This document shows positions 15,474 through 23,462 of a stretch of 50,162 nt of DNA, one piece after another. Source of the DNA: CAZQIC01 sp964593555 (GTDB lineage Bacteria; Bacteroidota; Bacteroidia; JAFLBG01); assembly GCA_964593555.1 (NCBI GenBank), contig CAZQIC010000019.1, forward strand, positions 1-50,162, in the 5' to 3' direction. Each line of letters begins with the position of its first letter. The stretch's first letter is position 1. Position numbers and translations under genes: made by a program. The notes under the pieces are model-generated. The model was not told where the DNA came from. It worked only from the letters and a program-made list of their open reading frames with translations, and did no database searches.

Positions 15474-15662
15474 ATGAGAAATACGACTAAGCTTAAACAT
15501 ATTCTTCAGTTATATGTTGTTAATATAGATATGGACGATGAAGAAATTTTCCATCTAACCCTCGTAAATAAAAGGAGCCATACTTCCGCGACATTCCTCG
15601 ATAAAAAATATTCTATCGTAATGGAAAAGGCATTTAGTTACATGAAGAAAGGCTTAAAATAA
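15474..15662 (+). CDS. Small conserved-looking protein, unknown function
   Basis: This 62-residue protein has a compact alpha/beta look: QLYVVNIDMDDEEIFHLTLVN forms two strands, then ATFLDKKYSIVMEKAFSYMKK forms a strand and helix. I believe similar small proteins occur in other Bacteroidota. It has no signal peptide and is charged. It starts 22 bases after the stop of the helical-repeat gene, is probably cotranscribed with it, and ends two bases from the convergent helicase gene stop. Confidence 0.5.
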   Translation: MRNTTKLKHILQLYVVNIDMDDEEIFHLTLVNKRSHTSATFLDKKYSIVMEKAFSYMKKGLK

Positions 15663-15664
15663 TT

Positions 15665-18154
15665 TTATCTCAACAGCCAGGCTAATACTATTTTTAATTT
15701 ACCATAAGAAATGTCTTCCGGGATATTTTCTTTAATCGTCTTAAGCGAAGTACCTGCCTCAGGTTTGGCGGGAAAATATTTAGCGATTGTATTTACTTCT
15801 TCGATTGGCATCAGTTCTTCAATCCGGATAGAACCTAGTTTGATTGCTTCAGCGAGGTGTCCTTCAATGGTGCTAATAGCAAAATCACGTTCAAGTGCAA
15901 TCTCGTCAATGTTTTTTCCCTGTTTAAAATATTTTATTGTCTCCTCAATTGTAGAGCCCTGCTTTTCTTTTTTTGCTGCTTTTTGTTTTTCTTTTTTTTC
16001 AAAAATTTCCTGTGGCTGCAAATTATTTTCATCACAATACTCACGTACTAATTCAAGTACTTCATCTCCATATTGTTTTACTTTTGCTTTGCCAAAACCT
16101 TTTACTTTCAACAAGGATTCTTTATTTAAGGGTAAGCTAACGCATACATGCTGAATGGCGCTATTGCTAAAAACCGTATATAAAGGAAGGTTTGTTTTTC
16201 CAACTATTTGTTTCCTCAACGCAGCTATTCGCTCATATAGCTCCTCATGCATTGTTCCTTCCGCAATAATTTCACGGCTTTGGCTTTGAGCATAAGAGCT
16301 TTCGACTTTTTCTGAAGTGACTGTTGCTTTTTTTCCATTCTTCAGGTAGTCATCCAGTATAAAGCCATTTTTGCAATGGTTAAAACGATGTAGCATTTCA
16401 TGTATAACAAATGCTGTTTCCGTGAGTGAGACATCCATCTTCTTTGATATTTTTTTCTTATCAGTAGAAATCGAATGATTATAAAATTTTTGCTTCCATT
16501 TTAGTAGCTCAGCAGAAAAATAACCCGAAGCGTCTTTTATCCTTTGTTGTAATGGTTCATTTTCTTCAACAATGGAATTTTCTTTTGCAAGGCGCGCAAT
16601 CTGTTCCTTAAATTTATCTGCCACCTCTTGCAATTTTTTTTGACTATCGCTTAATTCGTTAAACCAGGTAAGTAAGCTGGAAGGAAGTCCTTCTTCATGC
16701 TCTTTAAAAACTGTAAATAAATTTCGCAATTCATATTGCCAGCTATTAAAGCTAAAAATGGTCTGCAACTCCTGTAGTATAAACTCCTGCCTTGCGTCAT
16801 TAAATTTTCCGGGAAGATTTTTGTCGTCCTGGTTTTTCCCCTGCCACTCTTTCAAACTATGATGTGCACCCAAAAAGCTCTGATTTACGGGTGATGTAAG
16901 CACAAGGCCTTCCAATGAAGTGCAACGGCTCAATGCCACGTACACCTGTCCGTTTGCAAAAGCATTTTCGGCATCAATAATCAATTTGTTAAAAGTTAAT
17001 CCCTGGCTTTTATGGATAGTGATGGCCCAGGCCAGCCGAAGGGGATATTGAACAAAACTTCCCAGTTCATTTTCAATAATTTCACGGGTATCCGGGTGAA
17101 CTGAGTAATTTGTGTTTTTCCACTCGTATTTTTTTACATCAATTTCATACTTATCTCCCGTGCATTTTACTTTTATTGAATTATCAGTGAGCGATGTTAT
17201 TATGCCGATTTTTCCGTTAAAATATTGTTTGCCTTCAGTGTCATTTTTAAGGAACATTACCTGAGCACCCACTTTTAATTCTAATGCTTTTTCAGCGGGA
17301 AATATATGTTCAGGAAAATCACTGTGAATATCGGCCTCGAATATTTTTGAACGTACAGGTAAATTTTCTAATTTCTTTTTATTTACAGTATCAGCCTGGT
17401 TATTGTGCGTTGTAAGTGTAATGTAGCCTTCATTCTCGATCGGACTATAATTTGGTTTTAAACGGGAGTTAAGCAGGTCAAAGTCTTCTTTACTAAGGTT
17501 ATTGTTCCTTATCCCGTTAAGTACATTTATAAATGTGTTGTCTTGTTGGCGAAAAATTTCCTTCAATTCTACCATCACTGGGATGTGTTGGCGCAATACA
17601 ATGCTGTCGAAAAAAAATATAGAAGGATAATCTTTTTTTAAAAATTCCCATTCATGATTTTTTACAACGGGCGGCAGCTGATGTAAGTCGCCTACAAACA
17701 AAACCTGTACTCCGCCAAAGGGTTCATTGTATCGCCTTCTCAGGCTTTTAAGAAGAGTGTCAATGGCATCGACTGTATGCGAAGCAACCATACTTGCCTC
17801 ATCAATTACAAGTAATTCGAGATTACGAAAAATATTAAGTTTTTCTTTGCTATACCTGATCTGGGAAAGAAGGGAATGACTGTTAACTCCATCTGTATTT
17901 GTATTTTTTGAGGAGGGAACATACGGCGCAAATGGCAGTTGGAACAACGAATGTAAGGTAATTCCTCCGGCATTAATCGCAGCAATACCGGTTGGTGCGG
18001 CCACTACCATTTTTTTAAAAGAATGTTGCCTGAGGTATTTCAAGAAGGTAGTTTTGCCAGTTCCCGCTTTCCCTGTTAAAAAAATATTCAGGTTGGTTTC
18101 TGTTACAAAACGATAAGCAAGATCAAAGGCTTCGGTATGTTTTATTTCTGCCAA
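15665..18154 (-). CDS. PIF1-type DNA helicase with HRDC and C-terminal HTH domains
   Basis: From the chosen TTG start at 18154 this is an 829-residue protein. The ATPase core has Walker A GKAGTGKTT (28-36), APTGIAA, the Walker B motif VIDEASM and a helicase-like C-terminal block (AITIHKSQGLTF, VALSRC). This is the PIF1/RecD-type SF1B arrangement. An HRDC domain follows (about 620-700, LYERIAALRKQI...LPLYTVFSN), then a basic linker and an HTH_40-type domain (about 730-780, TIEETIKYFKQGKNIDEIALER). It probably unwinds structured or stalled DNA. The TTG start gives MAEIKHTEAF; a TTG 21 codons upstream would lie within the palindromic element at 18197-18323. No ATG is available. Confidence 0.88.
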   Translation of the reverse strand: MAEIKHTEAFDLAYRFVTETNLNIFLTGKAGTGKTTFLKYLRQHSFKKMVVAAPTGIAAINAGGITLHSLFQLPFAPYVPSSKNTNTDGVNSHSLLSQIRYSKEKLNIFRNLELLVIDEASMVASHTVDAIDTLLKSLRRRYNEPFGGVQVLFVGDLHQLPPVVKNHEWEFLKKDYPSIFFFDSIVLRQHIPVMVELKEIFRQQDNTFINVLNGIRNNNLSKEDFDLLNSRLKPNYSPIENEGYITLTTHNNQADTVNKKKLENLPVRSKIFEADIHSDFPEHIFPAEKALELKVGAQVMFLKNDTEGKQYFNGKIGIITSLTDNSIKVKCTGDKYEIDVKKYEWKNTNYSVHPDTREIIENELGSFVQYPLRLAWAITIHKSQGLTFNKLIIDAENAFANGQVYVALSRCTSLEGLVLTSPVNQSFLGAHHSLKEWQGKNQDDKNLPGKFNDARQEFILQELQTIFSFNSWQYELRNLFTVFKEHEEGLPSSLLTWFNELSDSQKKLQEVADKFKEQIARLAKENSIVEENEPLQQRIKDASGYFSAELLKWKQKFYNHSISTDKKKISKKMDVSLTETAFVIHEMLHRFNHCKNGFILDDYLKNGKKATVTSEKVESSYAQSQSREIIAEGTMHEELYERIAALRKQIVGKTNLPLYTVFSNSAIQHVCVSLPLNKESLLKVKGFGKAKVKQYGDEVLELVREYCDENNLQPQEIFEKKEKQKAAKKEKQGSTIEETIKYFKQGKNIDEIALERDFAISTIEGHLAEAIKLGSIRIEELMPIEEVNTIAKYFPAKPEAGTSLKTIKENIPEDISYGKLKIVLAWLLR

Positions 18155-18196
18155 GAAGAAAATATTATTCCGAAAAATACAAAATTTGTAAGAACT

Positions 18197-18323
18197 GTCG
18201 GTTTGGGTGTACGACAAAATGCACTTTCTTCTCGTACCCTTCTAGAACCCTCAGGGTACGGATTCCGTTCGGTGAGGCTCTCGAAACGAACAAATGGTGT
18301 AAAAGTCGTACACCCGTCGGTTT
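18197..18323. repeat. Multi-armed palindromic element (REP-like)
   Basis: The 265-base gap between divergent genes contains an outer inverted repeat, GGGTGTACGAC (18205-18215) with GTCGTACACCC (18305-18315), exact over 11 bp. Two internal hairpins are enclosed: CGTACCCT/AGGGTACG (18233-18240 with 18253-18260) and GTTCG..GAG/CTC..CGAAC (about 18267-18290). GTCGGTTT occurs at both edges in direct orientation. The folded form is a three-way junction. The internal arms resemble, from memory, short palindromes of the type CCCTTCGAGAAnCTCAGGG dispersed in many genomes. Confidence 0.6.
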
Positions 18324-18372
18324 TTAGTTAAACACTCCGTAAAATGAATAGAACTTTCTTTCAAATTAATCC

Positions 18373-18380
18373 TAAATTTG
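18373..18380 (+). promoter_or_regulatory. Candidate -7 box of the M1 aminopeptidase gene
   Basis: TAAATTTG matches TAnnTTTG, 39 bases before ATG 18420. No -33 TTG is seen at the expected spacing. Confidence 0.4.
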
Positions 18381-18419
18381 TGGCCTTGTATTTATAAGAA
18401 TCGATCTTAAAAAAATTGT

Positions 18420-20912
18420 ATGAAAAAAAACATCGCTTTACTTTTTAGCTGTATCATAACTTTCGGTTTCGCCCAGGTAAAAACTCGCAATTATATTGTT
18501 GATCCGCTAACAGCGCCTCGTGAACGTAATGTTGATTTTACAAATATGAAACTCGATGTTTCCTTTGATACTAAAGAAGGTATTGTAAAGGGTAAGGTAA
18601 CGCATGATTTTATCCCGCTTCGTCAAAAAGTAGATTCCATTTTTTTAGACGGAATAAAAATGAAGGTGGAGAAAATTGTACTTAATGGAAAAGATGCTAA
18701 GTATAGATTGGATAGCGCAGGAATTACTGTATTTGCAAATCCAGCATTGGCCTGGGAAACAAAAAATTCTATGACTATCACTTATCAGTGTACGCCTCGT
18801 AAAGGTTTGTATTTTGTTGGCTGGAATGATCCGAATAATATTTCACGTAAACAAATATGGAGCCAGGGGCAGGGCATTGATAACCGACATTGGATACCAA
18901 TGTACGATGAGATGAATGATAGGATTATTTCCGAAGTTATAGTAACATTTGATAAGGATTACCAGGTGCTTTCAAATGGAGCTAAAGTAGTAGAGAAATT
19001 AAATAGCGAGGGCACTAAAACATGGCACTATAAAATGTCCCACTCTCATGCTCCGTATCTGGTTATGCTTGGTATAGGTAAATACGGTATAAAAGAAACC
19101 AAATCGAAGAGTGGTGTGCCTATGCATTTATATTATTATCCTGAATGGAAAAACAGGGTGGAGGCTACTTATAAGTACAGTGAAAATATGATGGATTTTT
19201 TTGAAAATGAAATTGGTGTAAAATATGGCTGGGAAAGTTATTCTCAAATACCGGTGCAGGAATTTATGTTTGGTGCAATGGAGAACACAACGGCAACTGT
19301 TTATGGAGATTTTTTCCTGGTTGATGAGAGGGGTTATTTGGACAGGTATTATGTTGGAGTAAATGCACATGAGTTGGCCCATCAGTGGTTTGGTGACCTT
19401 ATAACTGCCCGCAGCGATGCACATCACTGGCTGCAGGAAAGTTTTGCAACATATTACAATGAAATGTATGAACGTGAAGTGAACGGAAAAGATTTTTTTG
19501 ATATGGCACGAAGAGGCGCGCAAACCGCTGCGATTAATGAGGCTGCAAAAAACAAATTACCAGTGGCGCACAGTGAGGCGGGTGGCGTTCGTCATTATCC
19601 GCAGGGAGCTTTTGTTATTAATATGCTTAAGTACGTTTCCGGAGGAAGGGTGCCATACAATAAAGCGATAAAGTATTACCTGGAAAAACATAAATATCAA
19701 AATGTAGATTCACGTGACTTGCTTCTTGCTTTTGAAGAAACATCGGGAATGTCATTGGATTGGTTTTGGGAAGAATGGATTGAGAAGGGTGGACTGCCTG
19801 ATTATAAAGTTTCATTCACTGAAAAAGATGGCGTAACAGAATTTAATGTGAAACAAAGACAAGAACTGTCCGATATCACAGGATTATCTGCCTCTGGTAA
19901 AGCGGAAGCGAATAGTGTTTCTGCGGCACCGTTTGTAAGTTCGGTTTCTTCGGCTTATCGTCCCGCGGGTTTATTTAAAATGCCTATTTGGTTTGAGGTG
20001 CATTATACTGATGGAAGTGTGGACAAAAAACAAGCCTGGATAGAAAACCTGGAAGATGTGGTGACTGTTCCTAATCCTTCGAAAAAGAAAATTGATTTTG
20101 TTCTCTTTGATCCCAATGACGAAGTGTTGAAATCTGTTTCATTTGAAAAATCTTTTGAAATGTTAAAAAGCCAGGCCATGAAGGCAGAGAGCATACTTGA
20201 CAGGCTAGATGCGATAGAGGCCATGCGTTCTATGAGTATGGAGAAAAAGAGAGATTTTCTTATTTCTGTTTTCTCAAAAGAAAAATTTAATGCGGTGAAA
20301 ACAGAAATCATATCTCAGCTTGCGAATAACGATGGCGTAAAAAATATTGAACTTCTGAAAATAGGGTTGAATGATAAGGATGTTGTTGTGCGCAAAGCAG
20401 TTTTAAATAATCAAAAAACAATTCCGGTAATTTTACTTCCTGATTTTGAAAGATTATTGACTGATTCATCTTATGAAATAATCATGAATACATTAGATAA
20501 ATTGTACATGAGTAACCCTGTTGAAATGCCAAAATACCTCGCACTAACAAAAGGTGTTACAGGCAATGTTGGCCGCAACCTGGAGATAAAATGGATGGAA
20601 CTTTCTGTAGCAAGCGCCAATGATCAAAGCTCGCTTACTAAATTGGTTGATTATACAAGTAATTCATATGAGTTTCGTACCCGTGTAAATGCGATGCAGG
20701 CTTTAAAAAAATTGGATTATTTTGATGAGAAATTGCTGACGAATTTGTTAGATGCTATTCCTAATGCGAATACCCGTCTTGGTGATCCGGCGGGGGAGGC
20801 ACTCAAATATTTCTATACGCAGGATAAATATCGTAAAATGATAAAAGATTATGTTGCTTCGCATGAATGGAAGCCATGGGAATTGGTGGCAATCCGAAAA
20901 ATTGTAGAATAA
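18420..20912 (+). CDS. Secreted M1-family zinc aminopeptidase
   Basis: The protein has 830 residues and a signal peptide at about 1-18 (ends FGFA). An N-terminal beta domain (about 25-230) precedes the thermolysin-like catalytic domain. The substrate-binding GAMEN motif is at 285-289, the zinc motif HELAH at 317-321 with the third ligand Glu340 (WLQESFATYY), and an active-site Tyr is expected about 60 residues later. Residues about 570-830 are helical, with HEAT-like repeats (VVVRKAVLNNQ...) as in other M1 enzymes. It removes N-terminal residues from peptides in the periplasm or outside the cell. It is a single gene, terminated at 20981-21011. Confidence 0.92.
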   Translation: MKKNIALLFSCIITFGFAQVKTRNYIVDPLTAPRERNVDFTNMKLDVSFDTKEGIVKGKVTHDFIPLRQKVDSIFLDGIKMKVEKIVLNGKDAKYRLDSAGITVFANPALAWETKNSMTITYQCTPRKGLYFVGWNDPNNISRKQIWSQGQGIDNRHWIPMYDEMNDRIISEVIVTFDKDYQVLSNGAKVVEKLNSEGTKTWHYKMSHSHAPYLVMLGIGKYGIKETKSKSGVPMHLYYYPEWKNRVEATYKYSENMMDFFENEIGVKYGWESYSQIPVQEFMFGAMENTTATVYGDFFLVDERGYLDRYYVGVNAHELAHQWFGDLITARSDAHHWLQESFATYYNEMYEREVNGKDFFDMARRGAQTAAINEAAKNKLPVAHSEAGGVRHYPQGAFVINMLKYVSGGRVPYNKAIKYYLEKHKYQNVDSRDLLLAFEETSGMSLDWFWEEWIEKGGLPDYKVSFTEKDGVTEFNVKQRQELSDITGLSASGKAEANSVSAAPFVSSVSSAYRPAGLFKMPIWFEVHYTDGSVDKKQAWIENLEDVVTVPNPSKKKIDFVLFDPNDEVLKSVSFEKSFEMLKSQAMKAESILDRLDAIEAMRSMSMEKKRDFLISVFSKEKFNAVKTEIISQLANNDGVKNIELLKIGLNDKDVVVRKAVLNNQKTIPVILLPDFERLLTDSSYEIIMNTLDKLYMSNPVEMPKYLALTKGVTGNVGRNLEIKWMELSVASANDQSSLTKLVDYTSNSYEFRTRVNAMQALKKLDYFDEKLLTNLLDAIPNANTRLGDPAGEALKYFYTQDKYRKMIKDYVASHEWKPWELVAIRKIVE

Positions 20913-20980
20913 GAGTGTATTTCTCTCTTAATTGACAATTCGTTTAGAGGTAGAATCCTGGTAAATTTCTTGAACTAATT

Positions 20981-21011
20981 AAACGCTCAACTTATACAAA
21001 GTTGAGCGTTT
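20981..21011 (+). terminator. Terminator of the M1 aminopeptidase gene
   Basis: AAACGCTCAACTT (20981-20993) pairs perfectly with AAGTTGAGCGTTT (20999-21011), a 13-bp stem with a 5-base loop, followed by TGTTTG. The rest of the 279-base gap up to 21192 shows nothing I can name. Confidence 0.8.
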
Positions 21012-21191
21012 TGTTTGTGGCAGTTTTTCTTTTGATACACAATTTCTACAGGGTTGCGTAGATTTTACTCTTTATAGATTAAGAGGAATTCTATGGTTGC
21101 ATTTATCGTTGAATTAGAATGCCAAATATCCCTTGACATAAATGGCATGAAATTTTCGTTGACTAATAATAACATATTAATGTATTTCGAT

Positions 21192-21470
21192 ATGAAACGC
21201 TATGGAATCGCAGTGATATTTGCTTTTGTTTTATCCTTCTCGATGAGGGCTCAGGTTAACAAGGTTACGAGCCAGGAGGTTACTTATAAACAGGCGAGTG
21301 TGGTATTAAATGAAGAGCAAAACAGGGAGAATGAACGATACGATAGGAATGAGGCCAATAAAAAGGATATAGAAAAGGCAAACAAAAAAAGATACAAAAA
21401 AGTCTATCGGAAAAGACGGAAAGATGTTCCAAAGCCTGATAAAGAGCGGGGAAGAAGCAAAAGGAAATAA
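21192..21470 (+). CDS. Small secreted, highly basic protein
   Basis: From ATG 21192 the protein has 92 residues: a signal peptide (MKRYGIAVIFAFVLSFSMRAQ) and then an extremely charged region rich in Lys, Arg, Glu and Asn with a short low-complexity tail (PKPDKERGRSKRK). The upstream ATG at 21093 would add 33 residues and hide the signal peptide, so I rejected it. I recognise no domain. The charged helix could bind polymer or nucleic acid outside the inner membrane. An assembly gap lies 30 bases after the stop. Confidence 0.5.
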   Translation: MKRYGIAVIFAFVLSFSMRAQVNKVTSQEVTYKQASVVLNEEQNRENERYDRNEANKKDIEKANKKRYKKVYRKRRKDVPKPDKERGRSKRK

Positions 21471-21499
21471 TCAAGGCGTTATTCGCCCCTGAATCATTA

Positions 21500-21509
21500 N
21501 NNNNNNNNN
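21500..21509. other. Assembly gap (10 N)
   Basis: Ten ambiguous bases separate the small basic protein gene from the DUF349 gene. The true gap length is unknown, so the promoter of the DUF349 gene may be incomplete; TACCTTTA, one base from a -7 box, starts right after it. Confidence 0.99.
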
Positions 21510-21559
21510 TACCTTTAATGAACTTCTGAAATGAGGAGAATTATTTTTAACTTAGTTTC

Positions 21560-23392
21560 ATGCAAATTAAGGAAGAAAATAATTCTATGGAGAACGAGGC
21601 CAAGTCTGTTTCATCAGAAGATCAATTAAACGAAATATCTGAAATCACAGAAGATGATTCGAGCGAGCTTCCCGTTTCGGAAGAAGATTTATTATCATTA
21701 AGCAAAGCGCAGTTAGTTAATAAATTGGAAGAACTTTTGTCTTCTGATGATATGTTGTCTGGTGCAGAGGCTGTAAGAATGATTAAAGCTGCGTACGATA
21801 AGAATATTAAGGAAGAGTACGACCGCAAATTAAAATTATTTGTTCAGGACGGAAGTCTTGAAGAAGATTTTGAGCCGGCTGTAGATCCTTTAGATGTAAA
21901 AGCAGAAAAATTGTTTAAGGATTTTAATAGAAAGAAGACTGATCAAAGAAAACAGAATGAAAAAGTTCAGCAGGATAATCTGTCAACCAAAAAAATAATT
22001 GTTGAGGAATTAAGGGAATTATTAAAAAGCGAGGATAATTTTACGAAAGCTTACAATAAGTTCCAGGCTTTACAAAGCAAATGGAGAGCTACCGGTAATG
22101 TACCTAAACAGGATATTCATAACCTGAAGGAAAATTATAATTTTCTTGTTGGTAAGTTCTATGATATGATCAAGATCAGCAATGAGTTGCGTGAACTGGA
22201 TCGTAAAAAGAATTTAGAAACGAAAAATGAACTTTGTGAGAAAGCGGATAAATTAGCGGATGAACCTTCATTAAAAAAGGCATTGGATGGTTTGCGTTTT
22301 TTGCAGGAAGAATGGAAGGAATCTAACAACCTGAGTAAAGAATTAAGTGAACCCCTATGGCAGCGATTTAAGGCTTCAAGTGATAAAATCTACGAGCGGA
22401 GAAAGGAACATATTGCCAAAGTGAAACAGCAATTGCAGACTAATCTTTCTGCTAAAGCGGAGTTGTGCGAGCGAATGGAGAAATTGAAAGATGAGAATAT
22501 GTCGACTCATAAATTATGCCGTGAGACAGCCGAAAAGGCTGAGGGCATTTGGCAGGAATGGCAAAAGATTGGTTTTGTTCCTAAGAGTGATAACAATAAT
22601 TGCTGGAAAAGATTTAAAAAGGCGAGGAACGATTTTCAACACGCTTTGGATTCCTATTACGCGGGTCAGCGTAAGGAGTTTTCGCAAAATCTTCAGAAGA
22701 AGATTGATCTCTGTGTTAAAGCGGAATCATTACAAGAAAGCACTGATTGGAGAAATACGGCTGAGACACTAAAAAAATTGCAGGCGGATTGGAAAGAGAT
22801 TGGCACGGTGGCTCAGAAAGATTCTCAGCCTGTCTGGAATCGCTTTAGAAAGGCCTGTGATCATTTCTTTGAAAGTAAAAATAAAGAAGTAAAAGAAAAA
22901 GAAAACGCATTGCTTGCTAATGTTCAGGTCAAAGATGCAATTGTTGTAAAGTTAAATACACTGGAGCCATTAAGTGATGCCAAATTAAGTATTGAGGAGT
23001 TGAAAAAAATCCAACAGGAATGGGCCGGGGCAGGAGCTGTTCCATTAAGAGAAGAAGTGAGATTAAATAATGCGTTTGGCAAAGCCACTGATACCTTTCT
23101 TGAAAAGGTAAAAGTTAGTTTCCCGGAAGAGAAAAATATTTTTCGTATTAAGTACGAACAAATGCTTACTCACCAGCAGGGTAAGGATCAGATCCAAAAG
23201 GAGCGTTTTGCTTTGCAGGATAAAATTAAAAAGCTTGATGCTGAAGCTAATCAATTGGAAAATAACCTTGGCTTTTTTGGCAAATCAAAAAAAGCAAATC
23301 CAATCCTTGATGAATACCTTAAGAAGCTCGATGATGTGAAGCAAGAACTTGTTAACCTTCGCGCTCAATTAAAAGCAATACCTTCTGTTTAG
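21560..23392 (+). CDS. DUF349 repeat protein
   Basis: This 610-residue soluble, highly charged, coiled-coil protein has an acidic N-terminal part (1-120). At least five DUF349 units follow, between about 150 and 560. Each has the form L..LQ..W...G.VP.....LW.RF..A.D.F: FQALQSKWRATGNVP, RFLQEEWKESNNLS, GIWQEWQKIGFVP, KKLQADWKEIGTVA and KKIQQEWAGAGAVP. The C-terminus is a coiled coil. The family is conserved in Bacteroidota and its biochemical role is not established. It is a single gene with a strong terminator. Confidence 0.85.
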   Translation: MQIKEENNSMENEAKSVSSEDQLNEISEITEDDSSELPVSEEDLLSLSKAQLVNKLEELLSSDDMLSGAEAVRMIKAAYDKNIKEEYDRKLKLFVQDGSLEEDFEPAVDPLDVKAEKLFKDFNRKKTDQRKQNEKVQQDNLSTKKIIVEELRELLKSEDNFTKAYNKFQALQSKWRATGNVPKQDIHNLKENYNFLVGKFYDMIKISNELRELDRKKNLETKNELCEKADKLADEPSLKKALDGLRFLQEEWKESNNLSKELSEPLWQRFKASSDKIYERRKEHIAKVKQQLQTNLSAKAELCERMEKLKDENMSTHKLCRETAEKAEGIWQEWQKIGFVPKSDNNNCWKRFKKARNDFQHALDSYYAGQRKEFSQNLQKKIDLCVKAESLQESTDWRNTAETLKKLQADWKEIGTVAQKDSQPVWNRFRKACDHFFESKNKEVKEKENALLANVQVKDAIVVKLNTLEPLSDAKLSIEELKKIQQEWAGAGAVPLREEVRLNNAFGKATDTFLEKVKVSFPEEKNIFRIKYEQMLTHQQGKDQIQKERFALQDKIKKLDAEANQLENNLGFFGKSKKANPILDEYLKKLDDVKQELVNLRAQLKAIPSV

Positions 23393-23410
23393 ATTAAATT
23401 TCTTTAAAAA

Positions 23411-23445
23411 AAACAGCGGGCACACATTTGCCCGCTGTTTTTTTG
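23411..23445. terminator. Terminator between DUF349 and adhesin genes
   Basis: AAACAGCGGGC (23411-23421) pairs with GCCCGCTGTTT (23430-23440), followed by T residues; the minus-strand side also ends in a T run. It can serve both convergent genes. Confidence 0.85.
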
Positions 23446-23462
23446 ATATTAGCTAAGATTTA

